In this document: positions 50,447-57,983 of the stretch, piece by piece
How the letters are laid out: every line of letters starts with the position of its first letter
Position numbering within the stretch: the first letter of the stretch is position 1
DNA from: SFEB01 sp964612455
GTDB taxonomy: Bacteria > Bacillota > Clostridia > Christensenellales > CAG-314
Direction of reading: 5' to 3'
DNA length: 64,000 nt
Assembly: GCA_964612455.1 (NCBI GenBank)
Contig: CAZTCB010000001.1
Location: forward strand, 1-64,000
Notes under the pieces: model-generated
The model's input: the letters and a program-made list of their open reading frames with translations, nothing else
Database searches by the model: none
What the model was told of the DNA's origin: nothing
Position numbers and translations under genes: made by a program

Positions 50447-51587
50447 GGTCGTATTTTTTAATGACGACGCACCCGTTAAGACAATTGAGAAATGGATTAA
50501 AACAACGGACAAGTCGTATTTAGTTGAGAAAATAGATAAAGAGCTATATACCGACAACTTTTTTGTTGCAGATATGGCTAAGTATGATTTGATTATCATT
50601 ACAAGAGATTGTAGTGCATTAAAAAACATACTGAAAAACGAGTATCGGCTTAAATTTGAAGTTAACAATGCGGCTAAACGAGATTTGCTAAATACGATTA
50701 ACAAGCGATTTGTCGGATTTGATGAATATTTATTACCTAAAGATTTTGAGTTACTGACCGAAGATGCTGCTAACGTTTCTTTTGGGGGTAAAGTCGGAGA
50801 ACGCTTTTTGGCGGTTTTAAACGAAAGAGAGACAAATATCGATTTCTGCTTGAAAAAGATTAAAGATATAGGTTTAGTTGCCGATAGGCGTTATTTGTGT
50901 TTTAAGATGTTTGGCGTTGACGAGCTTGCAAGTAAAGTTAATTCGTATATGTCGGAACTCGATTGTGAGGAAGTCGAATGGCGGGTTTTTTACGAATTCG
51001 GAGATTTGGCACTATACGTTTATTTTACTGACGACGCAAATGCCGCTACGATAAAAAATATAGAGCATGCCGTTTATCTCAGGTTCGGAGAAGAGATTTA
51101 CGCTGATTTTGATGCGGAAATGCAGGAAGTATTGGTGTATTTGGCGTCAATTTCGGGCATTAAAATTTCAACTGCAGAGTCGTTGACGGGTGGATTGGTG
51201 GCGGATAAGATTATTTCTGTTCCCAGCGCAAGTAAGGTAATAGACGTTAGTTTGGTAACTTATGCAAATTTTGCGAAACAAACTTTTTTAGACGTCAATC
51301 CGGAGCTTATCAAAATAGATGGAGTTGTATCTAAAGGCGTTGCAGAACAAATGGCTGAAGGTTTGGTAAAAAAATACGGATGCGATTTAGGAATATCTAC
51401 TACCGGTATTGCCGGACCCACGGGACAAACTCCGAATAAACCGATAGGGTTGGTATATATAGGCATCGCAAGTGTTGCTACTTCTGTCGTAGAAAAATAC
51501 ATATTCGAGGGCAATCGCGATAGTATAAGGCAACTGTCGGCAAATGCGGCTATATTTAATGCAATAAAATTTATAAATAAATTATGA
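50439..51587 (+). CDS. cinA: CinA-like protein with degenerate N-terminal domain
   Basis: CinA proteins join an N-terminal MoaB-like domain to a C-terminal nicotinamide-nucleotide amidohydrolase (PncC) domain. Here (382 aa) the C-terminal ~160 residues are well conserved, with STAESLTGGLVAD, VTYANFAKQ, GVVSKGVAEQMAEG and STTGIAGPTGQTPNKPIGLVY, so NMN deamidation remains plausible. The first ~220 residues keep the length but lack recognisable MoaB motifs such as a GDELL-type start, reading instead MIKVVFFNDDAP. ATG 50439 overlaps the end of pgsA; the frame upstream to 50418 lacks a binding site. It is followed by recA 19 nt later, a classic pair. Confidence 0.85.
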   Translation: MIKVVFFNDDAPVKTIEKWIKTTDKSYLVEKIDKELYTDNFFVADMAKYDLIIITRDCSALKNILKNEYRLKFEVNNAAKRDLLNTINKRFVGFDEYLLPKDFELLTEDAANVSFGGKVGERFLAVLNERETNIDFCLKKIKDIGLVADRRYLCFKMFGVDELASKVNSYMSELDCEEVEWRVFYEFGDLALYVYFTDDANAATIKNIEHAVYLRFGEEIYADFDAEMQEVLVYLASISGIKISTAESLTGGLVADKIISVPSASKVIDVSLVTYANFAKQTFLDVNPELIKIDGVVSKGVAEQMAEGLVKKYGCDLGISTTGIAGPTGQTPNKPIGLVYIGIASVATSVVEKYIFEGNRDSIRQLSANAAIFNAIKFINKL

Positions 51588-51606
51588 GTTTTCAAAGGAG
51601 AACGTT

Positions 51607-52650
51607 ATGGCAGAGAAAATAATTAAAGAAATTAAAGATGAGAGGACAAAAAACTTAGAACAAGCATTATTGCAAATTGAGAAAGCTTATGGCAAAGGGG
51701 CTATTATGAAACTTGGAGAAGATGCCTCTACTCAAAACATTGACGTTGTTTCAACAGGATGTCTTACGCTTGATTTGGCATTGGGGGTAGGAGGTATTCC
51801 CAAGGGAAGAATAATAGAAATATACGGTCCCGAATCTTCAGGCAAAACAACGGTTTCTTTGCATGTTATAGCAGAAACGCAAAAGAAAGGCGGAACGGCT
51901 GCCTTTATAGATGCAGAGCATGCTCTCGATCCTGTGTACGCTTCTGCATTAGGAGTAGATCTCGATAATTTATTGGTCAGCCAACCCGATAACGGCGAAC
52001 AAGCTTTGGATATTGCAAAATATCTTGTTAGCAGCGGCGCAGTAGATCTTATCGTCGTCGACTCGGTTGCGGCATTAACACCGAAAGCAGAAATTGAGGG
52101 CGAAATGGGAGATTCTCATATGGGTTTACATGCTCGCCTGATGTCTCAAGCCTTGAGAATGTTGGCGGGAATATGTAATAAAACCAACTGCAGTATTATT
52201 TTTATCAACCAATTAAGGGATAAAATAGGGGTAATGTTTGGCAATCCCGAAACAACTACCGGGGGTAAGGCATTAAAATTTTATGCAAGTATCAGACTGG
52301 ACGTTCGGAAAGTTGATCAAATTAAAGACGGCGCGGAGATTGTTGGCAATAGGACTAAGGTTAAAGTGGTTAAAAACAAACTTGCCCCACCGTTTAAAAC
52401 TGCAGAATTTGACATAATGTACGGAAAAGGGATAAGTGCATCAGGATGCATCTTTGACCTCGCAATAGAGTATGGTTTCATCCAAAAAAGCGGTACTTGG
52501 TTTAGCATGAACGATGAAAAAATCGGTCAGGGTAGAGAAAATGCTCGTAGATATTTGGAAAGCCATTCTGATATACTTGAAGAGCTCGAGCAAAAAATCA
52601 GGGCTGAAGTAAAAAGAATTGCGGCGGAAAAAGCAAAAAGCGAAAAATAG
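51607..52650 (+). CDS. recA: Recombinase RecA
   Basis: RecA forms filaments on single-stranded DNA, performs strand exchange and stimulates LexA self-cleavage. The 347-residue protein has Walker A GPESSGKTT (~residue 74), the EHALDP region (~103), Walker B LIVVDSVAALTPKAEIEGEMGD (split, ~147), and the DNA-binding loop 2 region INQLRDKIGVMFGNPETTTGG (split, ~200-215). A shortened Lys/Glu-rich C terminus replaces the acidic tail. AAAGGAG precedes ATG 51607. No LexA-type palindrome is obvious upstream since it lies in the ftsK-led operon. lexA lies 7 kb downstream. Confidence 0.98.
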   Translation: MAEKIIKEIKDERTKNLEQALLQIEKAYGKGAIMKLGEDASTQNIDVVSTGCLTLDLALGVGGIPKGRIIEIYGPESSGKTTVSLHVIAETQKKGGTAAFIDAEHALDPVYASALGVDLDNLLVSQPDNGEQALDIAKYLVSSGAVDLIVVDSVAALTPKAEIEGEMGDSHMGLHARLMSQALRMLAGICNKTNCSIIFINQLRDKIGVMFGNPETTTGGKALKFYASIRLDVRKVDQIKDGAEIVGNRTKVKVVKNKLAPPFKTAEFDIMYGKGISASGCIFDLAIEYGFIQKSGTWFSMNDEKIGQGRENARRYLESHSDILEELEQKIRAEVKRIAAEKAKSEK

Positions 52651-52672
52651 AATTTAATAAAAGAAACCCCGG

Positions 52673-52707
52673 TTAAGTCAGCTTATCATTATAATAAGCT
52701 GACTTAA
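52673..52707 (+). terminator. Hairpin after recA, probable terminator
   Basis: A perfect 14-bp inverted repeat (52673-52686 with 52694-52707) around CATTATA, followed by ATACTATTT. The U tract is weak, so it may instead protect the 3' end. The 170 nt to the rny promoter hold nothing else I can identify. Confidence 0.6.
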
Positions 52708-52799
52708 ATACTATTTATAAAATAATAGTTTAAGTTGAGCAAAATCAACAAGTATTTGCAAAAAATTAAAAACCGTACTTAAAAAAGATAAAAATCATC

Positions 52800-52828
52800 T
52801 TGACAATTTTACATTTAAGAGTTATCAT
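52800..52828 (+). promoter_or_regulatory. Promoter of rny
   Basis: TTGACA (52800-52805), a 17-nt spacer and TATCAT (52823-52828), the same hexamers as the infC promoter. Confidence 0.85.
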
Positions 52829-52877
52829 ATAAGGGTATGAGCAACATACGTTCATTTATTATTAGGAGGAATTTAAA

Positions 52878-54458
52878 ATGATGAACTATTTAAATTTCTT
52901 CTTTAGTCAAGCGAGTTCGCCTTCCGGTAACCTTTGGTGGTTGATATTTGTCGGTTTAATTATCGGCACTGCTATTGGTTATCTTGTAGAAAAAATCATT
53001 TCGACAAAAAAAATCGGCAAAGCAAAAGACGTTGCCGCCGAAATTATCGATGATGCGAAAAATCAAGCAAAATCAATCAAGAAAGAAGCTCTCCTTGAAG
53101 CTAAAGAAGAAGTACTGAAACTAAAAACAGAATTTGAAACAGAACAAAAAGAGCGTCGCTCGGAGATGTCGAGACAAGAAAATCGTCTTTCGCAGAAAGA
53201 AGATACTCTGTCCAAAAAAATCGATGCTTTAGACGCTCAACAGAAAGCTTTGTCGGCACAACAATCTGATTTGGCAAAAAAACAGGCAGAAGCCGAAAAG
53301 TTTTCCGACAGAATGACCAAGGAGTTAGAGAGAGTCGCCGGGTTAACTCGCGAAGAGGCTAAAAAGTCCCTCGTGGAGATGATGGAAGATGAAGCCAAGC
53401 ACGAGGCGGCGTTTATCGTAAAAAAGATAGAACAAGAAGCAAAATTTAACGGCGAAAAGAAAGCGCGCGAAATCATTAGTTCTTGTATTCAACGTTGTGC
53501 TGCAGATCAAGTGTCGGAAAGCACCGTAACCGCTATTGCTTTGCCTAACGACGACATGAAAGGACGGCTCATAGGTAGAGAAGGACGCAATATAAGAGCC
53601 ATCGAAACAGCGACCGGTGTCGATCTTATTATAGACGATACTCCTGAGGTTGTTATCTTGAGCGGTTTCGATCCCGTCAGACGCCACGTGGCTAAGATTT
53701 CTATTGAAAAACTTATTGCTGACGGTCGTATTCATCCTGCTCGCATTGAAGAGATAGTGGCAAAAGTACGCAAAGATATTGAAATTTCGATAAAAGAAGC
53801 AGGTGAAGCGGCAAGTTTCGATACGGGCGTATTTAACCTTCATCCCGAGCTTATTACATTACTCGGTAGGTTAAAGTTCCGTACGAGCTATGGTCAAAAC
53901 GTGCTCAATCATTCTATTGAAGTTTCGTATATTGCGGGAATGATGGCAAGCGAGCTCGGTTGTGACGTAGCGTTGGCGAAACGAGCAGGTCTATTGCATG
54001 ACATCGGTAAAGCTGTCGACCAAGAGGTTGAAGGTACTCATATCGAAATCGGTGCCGAAATTGCCAAAAAATACAAGGAGAGCGCTGACGTTGTCAATGC
54101 AATCATGGCTCACCACGGCGATGTAGAGCCTAAAACTATTGAAGCAGTGTTGGTAGCAGCCGCGGATGCGGTTAGCGGAGCGCGACCGGGCGCAAGACGT
54201 GAAACGATAGAAAATTACGTAAAGCGCCTTGAGAAACTTGAAGAAATAGGTAATAGCTTTAACGGAGTACAAAAGACTTTCGCTATTCAAGCCGGCAGAG
54301 AAATTAGGGTTATGGTCAAGCCTGAAGTTATTTCGGATGCAGATGCACTCATTCTTGCTCGTGATATCGCAAAGAAAATCGAAAGCGAAATGGAGTATCC
54401 CGGTCAAATAAAAGTAAACGTCATAAGAGAAACGCGTAGCGTAGAATTTGCAAAATAA
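52878..54458 (+). CDS. rny: Ribonuclease Y
   Basis: RNase Y is the membrane-tethered endonuclease that starts decay of many mRNAs in Bacillota. The 526-residue protein has one N-terminal membrane helix (~20-41), a long charged coiled coil (~50-200), a KH domain with LIGREGRNIRAIETATG (~217) and an HD domain with AGLLHDIGKA (~370) containing the metal ligands. AGGAGG lies 8 nt upstream of the ATG at 52878; a second ATG follows directly. It has its own promoter and terminator. Confidence 0.97.
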   Translation: MMNYLNFFFSQASSPSGNLWWLIFVGLIIGTAIGYLVEKIISTKKIGKAKDVAAEIIDDAKNQAKSIKKEALLEAKEEVLKLKTEFETEQKERRSEMSRQENRLSQKEDTLSKKIDALDAQQKALSAQQSDLAKKQAEAEKFSDRMTKELERVAGLTREEAKKSLVEMMEDEAKHEAAFIVKKIEQEAKFNGEKKAREIISSCIQRCAADQVSESTVTAIALPNDDMKGRLIGREGRNIRAIETATGVDLIIDDTPEVVILSGFDPVRRHVAKISIEKLIADGRIHPARIEEIVAKVRKDIEISIKEAGEAASFDTGVFNLHPELITLLGRLKFRTSYGQNVLNHSIEVSYIAGMMASELGCDVALAKRAGLLHDIGKAVDQEVEGTHIEIGAEIAKKYKESADVVNAIMAHHGDVEPKTIEAVLVAAADAVSGARPGARRETIENYVKRLEKLEEIGNSFNGVQKTFAIQAGREIRVMVKPEVISDADALILARDIAKKIESEMEYPGQIKVNVIRETRSVEFAK

Positions 54459-54503
54459 CGTAAAAGTTTTAAAGTATAGTTTTATTTGATGACAACAGAA
54501 TTT

Positions 54504-54550
54504 AATAAAGAACCCCGACTTAGTAAAAAGTCCGGGTTCTTTATTATTTG
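54504..54550 (+). terminator. Intrinsic terminator after rny
   Basis: A nearly perfect 18-bp stem from AATAAAGAACCC (54504 on) and its complement ending at 54545, followed by ATTTG. Its left arm resembles sequence found after recA. Confidence 0.82.
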
Positions 54551-54619
54551 TACTACGATTAAAAACTTTTAATACGAAATCGTTAAATAAAGATTTTTTT
54601 GCTTTATTCGATTAATCAT

Positions 54620-54648
54620 TTGACTAAAAACTTAATATGTGTTAAAAT
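54620..54648 (+). promoter_or_regulatory. Promoter of tRNA-Trp
   Basis: TTGACT (54620-54625), a 17-nt spacer and TAAAAT (54643-54648), 12 nt before the mature tRNA end. Confidence 0.75.
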
Positions 54649-54660
54649 GATTGGCGTTGT

Positions 54661-54735
54661 AGGGGAGTGGCTCAACGGTAGAGCAGCGGTCTCCAAAACC
54701 GCCGGTTGCGTGTTCGAATCGCGTCTCCCCTGCCA
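54661..54735 (+). tRNA. tRNA-Trp (anticodon CCA)
   Basis: A complete 75-nt cloverleaf: acceptor AGGGGAG (54661-54667) pairs with CTCCCCT (54725-54731), discriminator G and encoded CCA follow. The anticodon stem GCGGT/ACCGC encloses the loop CTCCAAA with anticodon CCA, reading UGG. The T loop TTCGAAT is standard. Monocistronic, with its own promoter and terminator. Confidence 0.98.
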
Positions 54736-54744
54736 GTTGTAATA

Positions 54745-54775
54745 AAAATCCGCAAGCTTGCTTTGCGGATTTTTT
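54745..54775 (+). terminator. Intrinsic terminator after tRNA-Trp
   Basis: AAATCCGCAA (54746-54755) pairs with TTGCGGATTT (54763-54772), with a further T run. Confidence 0.9.
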
Positions 54776-54797
54776 AGGATAGTGAGCGAATTAATAA

Positions 54798-55250
54798 ATG
54801 AAAAAGGTAGATATTTATACGGACGGTGCCTGTTCCGGCAATCCGGGAGTGGGCGGTTGGGCAGCAGTGTTAGTATTTAACGGAGTAAAAAAAGAGATTT
54901 CCGGATACGATAAACAAACGACTAACAACAGAATGGAAATGTTTGCCGTAATAATGGGATTAAGGGCATTAAAAGAACCATGCGACGTAACCGTCACTAC
55001 TGATTCCGCATATGTAGCAGACGCATTCAATAAAGGCTGGATCCAATCTTGGCAAAAAAATAATTGGAAAACAGCCAATAAAGAAGAGGTAAAAAACGTT
55101 GATTTATGGCGGGCATTACTATTTGAGTTAAAGCGTCACAAAGTGAGTTTCGTTAGGGTAAAGGGACACGCCGATAATGAGTTGAACAATCGATGCGATT
55201 TTTTAGCAACGTCGGCAGTATCTGAGTTTTTAAAATTGGTTAGTGATTAG
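54798..55250 (+). CDS. rnhA: Ribonuclease HI
   Basis: RNase HI removes RNA from RNA-DNA hybrids such as R-loops and Okazaki primers. The 150-residue enzyme has all four catalytic acids: Asp in YTDGACSGNPG (~residue 9), Glu in NNRMEM (~47), Asp in TTDSAYV (~69) and Asp in NNRCDFLA (~132). RVKGHADNELNN contains the conserved His. Full length for the family. The ribosome binding site is poor (GTGAG), and no promoter is obvious after the tRNA terminator. Confidence 0.96.
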   Translation: MKKVDIYTDGACSGNPGVGGWAAVLVFNGVKKEISGYDKQTTNNRMEMFAVIMGLRALKEPCDVTVTTDSAYVADAFNKGWIQSWQKNNWKTANKEEVKNVDLWRALLFELKRHKVSFVRVKGHADNELNNRCDFLATSAVSEFLKLVSD

Positions 55251-55282
55251 TTTTAACAGATAAAAATTAATAAAGAAAGGCA

Positions 55283-55330
55283 TAAAATAAAAAATTGCTT
55301 TGTGTTACGTCAAAGCAATTTTTTATTTTA
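55283..55330. terminator. Bidirectional terminator between rnhA and the PadR-type gene
   Basis: A perfect 20-bp inverted repeat (55283-55302 with 55311-55330), loop TGTTACGT. A GC-containing core is flanked by A runs on one side and T runs on the other, so it works on both strands for these convergent genes. Confidence 0.93.
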
Positions 55331-55334
55331 TATT

Positions 55335-56888
55335 TTAATCAAAGATTTTCTTCTCAAGTAATAATTTCTTGTAACACACGCCTAAAGGGGCATTGAGAGA
55401 AATTATAAACGGGAAGAGGTAACACTCTAAAAACTTTTGAAGGCTTCCTACTCCTATAATAACGAAATAGATAATCGTTAATATAATAAAAACCGAACCC
55501 ACAAAAATCCACGCGTTTACAAAATTGAACTTAAAGTTAAAAGCTTTGCGTTTCTTTTTGGTTGGATTACTGAAGTAGTTTATTGCATAGTAAATAGTCG
55601 GAACAATCGACAAAACTATCACTATTGCGTAAAAACCGAATTTAAGTTCGTCAATATTTGCCCTGAAAGTAAAGTACATGGCTATCGTTTCTATTGCTAT
55701 AGAAAGAGTTATAAGCAGAGCAACGATAAACTTTACCTTATTGGAAAAATACATAGAAGGCGATTTATATGCCTCTGCACCGGTGGGATCGAAAATCAAC
55801 GTAGTAATACCTTTGTTGTTAAGTTTTTCAACTTCGGTGCTTAATTGTGCGGATTTAACTACGTGCTTGTTTACAAAAGTTCCGTTATTTTCGCTCGTTG
55901 AGGACTGAAATTTTTCCGGGGAATCAAATTTTGCATCACTCATTTCTTTAAGATGACCACCTATGACGTCACCCAATATCTGCCTATACGGTGTATCGTC
56001 GGTTGTCGTATCAAAAGACTTTACATCTTCCGTTTTGTCTTTATCCGACTTGGCGGACATAGTATCGACTGAATTATCAAGTTTTTCTTTTGGGTAGGAG
56101 GACGCTTTATCAATAGTTGATTGATTCGTTGGAGCAAAAATAAACTGAGGTTTTGCAGGTGCCGTATTGTTTATTGCCGAATTTGTATTTGACGTAGTCG
56201 GATTAGATATTTCAGTATTTTCTTTTAACTCCGTATCGGCATTATTATCGATTTCATTGTCTCGGTTTTGCTCTGTTTTTATTACAACCGTGTCTATTTT
56301 TTCGATGTAAGGTGTTGTATTTGTAGGGGCAAAAATAAACTGAGGTTTCGCAGGAGCAGTATTCTTTAAATCTTCGTTTATAGAAGACGTATTATCGGCT
56401 TGATTCGTATCGGACACATTAAGTTGTTCTAATTGCTTATTAAGTTCATCCAACTCGTTATCTGATAAATAGCTGCGTTTTTTAAGCATTTTTTTCGTTT
56501 TTGAACCCAACAATGAGGTGGCTTGTTCCTGAGAGATTTCCTTTATTTCATCGTTGTCTGTCGGTTGGGCAACGAGATTGTCTATAACGTTACGTTGAAA
56601 GGTCCACTCAGACATATATTGAATGCAAATTTCTTTACCCTTTGCAGTTAATTGATAATATCTGCGTCTTCCTCCGTTGCTGTCGCCGCCGTCCCAGTAT
56701 GGCGTAATAAGGTCGTTTTCTTGTAAACGTTTTAAATATCCATATAGGGTGGGCTGTTTTATTTCATATTTGTTTTCCGTTTTTTCTTTGATTTCTTTAG
56801 CAATCTCATAGCCATATTTGGGACCGCTATACAGCGCATTTAAAATAATGGTTTCAATATTGCCTTTTAAAAAGCTAAAGTCGTACAT
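55335..56888 (-). CDS. Membrane-anchored PadR-family regulator
   Basis: Residues ~1-95 form a PadR winged-helix domain (GNIETIILNALYSGPKYGYEIAKEI region; QPTLYGYLKRLQENDLI recognition helix; GGRRRYYQLTAKG wing). A ~280-residue Asn/Thr/Ser/Asp-rich linker follows, containing a duplicated 14-residue motif TAPAKPQFIFAPTN (~residues 177 and 241). The end (~384-505) has about four transmembrane helices and ends KKLLLEKKIFD. Ordinary PadR proteins are ~110-180 residues and soluble. AAAGGAGG and a consensus minus-strand promoter precede it. It probably binds DNA while tethered to the membrane, as one-component sensors do; ligand and targets are unknown. Confidence 0.85.
   Translation of the reverse strand: MYDFSFLKGNIETIILNALYSGPKYGYEIAKEIKEKTENKYEIKQPTLYGYLKRLQENDLITPYWDGGDSNGGRRRYYQLTAKGKEICIQYMSEWTFQRNVIDNLVAQPTDNDEIKEISQEQATSLLGSKTKKMLKKRSYLSDNELDELNKQLEQLNVSDTNQADNTSSINEDLKNTAPAKPQFIFAPTNTTPYIEKIDTVVIKTEQNRDNEIDNNADTELKENTEISNPTTSNTNSAINNTAPAKPQFIFAPTNQSTIDKASSYPKEKLDNSVDTMSAKSDKDKTEDVKSFDTTTDDTPYRQILGDVIGGHLKEMSDAKFDSPEKFQSSTSENNGTFVNKHVVKSAQLSTEVEKLNNKGITTLIFDPTGAEAYKSPSMYFSNKVKFIVALLITLSIAIETIAMYFTFRANIDELKFGFYAIVIVLSIVPTIYYAINYFSNPTKKKRKAFNFKFNFVNAWIFVGSVFIILTIIYFVIIGVGSLQKFLECYLFPFIISLNAPLGVCYKKLLLEKKIFD
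56131..56168. repeat. Direct repeat copy 1 in the PadR-type gene
   Basis: This 38-bp segment matches 56326-56363 at 34 of 38 positions, offset 195 bp (65 codons, in frame). It encodes the second TAPAKPQFIFAPTN copy in the linker. Confidence 0.85.
56326..56363. repeat. Direct repeat copy 2 in the PadR-type gene
   Basis: Partner of 56131-56168. Synonymous differences dominate: the four mismatches leave the encoded TAPAKPQFIFAPTN unchanged, indicating selection on the peptide. Confidence 0.85.
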
Positions 56889-56923
56889 GCCTATAAAAAC
56901 CTCCTTTTAATAACTACGTCGAA

Positions 56924-56952
56924 ATTATAACAATTTTAACTGTTTTTGTCAA
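56924..56952 (-). promoter_or_regulatory. Sigma-A promoter of the PadR-type gene
   Basis: On the minus strand TTGACA (56952-56947), a 17-nt spacer and TATAAT (56929-56924), a perfect consensus match, upstream of AAAGGAGG. Confidence 0.9.
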
Positions 56953-57033
56953 TATTTAATTTACTATTTCAGAAATAATATCGATTATAACAGGTTTATT
57001 TTACATTTTAATCGAAAAAAGAATAAAAAATAA

Positions 57034-57062
57034 TTTAAAAAACCAATTATTTATGTTAATAT
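57034..57062 (+). promoter_or_regulatory. Promoter placing +1 on the ATG of the YgjP-type gene
   Basis: TTTAAA (57034-57039), a 17-nt spacer and extended -10 TGT-TAATAT (-10 at 57057-57062). Six nucleotides separate the -10 from the ATG at 57069, so the transcript should be leaderless. Confidence 0.6.
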
Positions 57063-57068
57063 ATTATT

Positions 57069-57743
57069 ATGCGAATAACAATAAAAAGGAAGAATGTAAA
57101 ATATCTGCGCTTAAACGTGACGAGTGAGGACTGCTTGACGATAACGGCACCAATGTATCTGAGCGATAGTTTTATAAATCGCATAATCAAGGAAAAGCAA
57201 GCTTGGATTGATAAAAAAATCGCTTTAAAACGTAGTGAAAAAGATGAATTCAAGCCATTTTTTGAGGGCGAAAAAGTATTATTCGCCGGTAAAACCTTAA
57301 CCATCACTTTTGCCGACGTTCCAAATGCGTGTAATGTGGACGATATGTTGATTTTGCCACGTTCTAAATCCACGTCAAACGAATTAATAAAAAAAGCAAT
57401 ATCCGATTATATCATGTTTACTGCAAAAAAGATTTTACCGAAACGCGTTGCTTACTGGGGCGAAAAAATGGCACTTTGTCCGACTGCAATTAAGATAAAA
57501 AACTATAAATCAACCACGACGTCACATTGGGGAGCTTGCAACGGAAACGGTCAAATAACGCTAAATTGTAAGTTGGTTCAATTACCGGAAAACCTGATGG
57601 ATTACGTTGTTATTCATGAATTGTGTCATTTAAAAAATTTAAATCATTCGGAAGAATTTTGGGCTCATGTTGGCCAATATGTAGATAACTTGAGTAATGC
57701 CAAGGCAGAATTATGTAAATACGGATTTTTAACCGTAGTATAA
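57069..57743 (+). CDS. YgjP-type zinc metallopeptidase-like protein (DUF45)
   Basis: A 224-residue protein of the YgjP/DUF45 family, related to SprT and WSS1 metalloproteases. The N-terminal beta-rich part precedes the zinc site HELCHLKNLNHSEEFW (~residue 177), with HExxH read as HELCH and the third His eight residues on; the upstream TTSHWGACNGNGQITLN block is also a family signature. Substrate and role are not established. There is no Shine-Dalgarno before the ATG; the promoter geometry predicts a leaderless mRNA. It is divergent from the PadR-type gene, sharing a 180-bp intergenic region. Confidence 0.88.
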   Translation: MRITIKRKNVKYLRLNVTSEDCLTITAPMYLSDSFINRIIKEKQAWIDKKIALKRSEKDEFKPFFEGEKVLFAGKTLTITFADVPNACNVDDMLILPRSKSTSNELIKKAISDYIMFTAKKILPKRVAYWGEKMALCPTAIKIKNYKSTTTSHWGACNGNGQITLNCKLVQLPENLMDYVVIHELCHLKNLNHSEEFWAHVGQYVDNLSNAKAELCKYGFLTVV

Positions 57744-57835
57744 ATTTCTTTTAAATCCATTGGTTTAATTATATATAATAAACTATGTTTGAGATATATT
57801 ATGAGTTTTGGACGATATTAATTGAATTTTTACTT

Positions 57836-57869
57836 ATCTCTTCGCAAAATCGTTATTTTGCGAAGAGAT
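57836..57869. repeat. Perfect 15-bp inverted repeat in a 240-bp gap
   Basis: ATCTCTTCGCAAAAT (57836-57850) and its exact complement (57855-57869) with a 4-nt CGTT loop. It is followed by GTATTTGG rather than a U run, so it is a hairpin of uncertain role, possibly the terminator of the YgjP-type gene. The rest of 57744-57983 holds only the next promoter and no supported gene. Confidence 0.7.
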
Positions 57870-57948
57870 GTATTTGGCGTATTTTCTTCTCTTTTCTATT
57901 TTTAAAAATGCTTTTCTTGTTGAAAATTAAACACTTGTTCAAAAATAA

Positions 57949-57977
57949 TTTACTTTTTCGTTACCTGATGTTATAAT
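57949..57977 (+). promoter_or_regulatory. Promoter placing +1 on the ATG of the recombinase gene
   Basis: TTTACT (57949-57954), a 17-nt spacer and extended -10 TGT-TATAAT (-10 at 57972-57977). Exactly six nucleotides lie between TATAAT and the ATG at 57984, predicting a leaderless transcript. Confidence 0.72.
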
Positions 57978-57983
57978 GTATCT

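Noticed and set aside
54661..54735. tRNA-Trp as an integration site
   Set aside because: No duplicated tRNA 3' end is visible downstream and the following genes are core.
57785..57976. A 63-codon hydrophobic plus-strand frame
   Set aside because: No ribosome binding site, composition typical of AT-rich noncoding DNA, and it spans a perfect hairpin and the next promoter.
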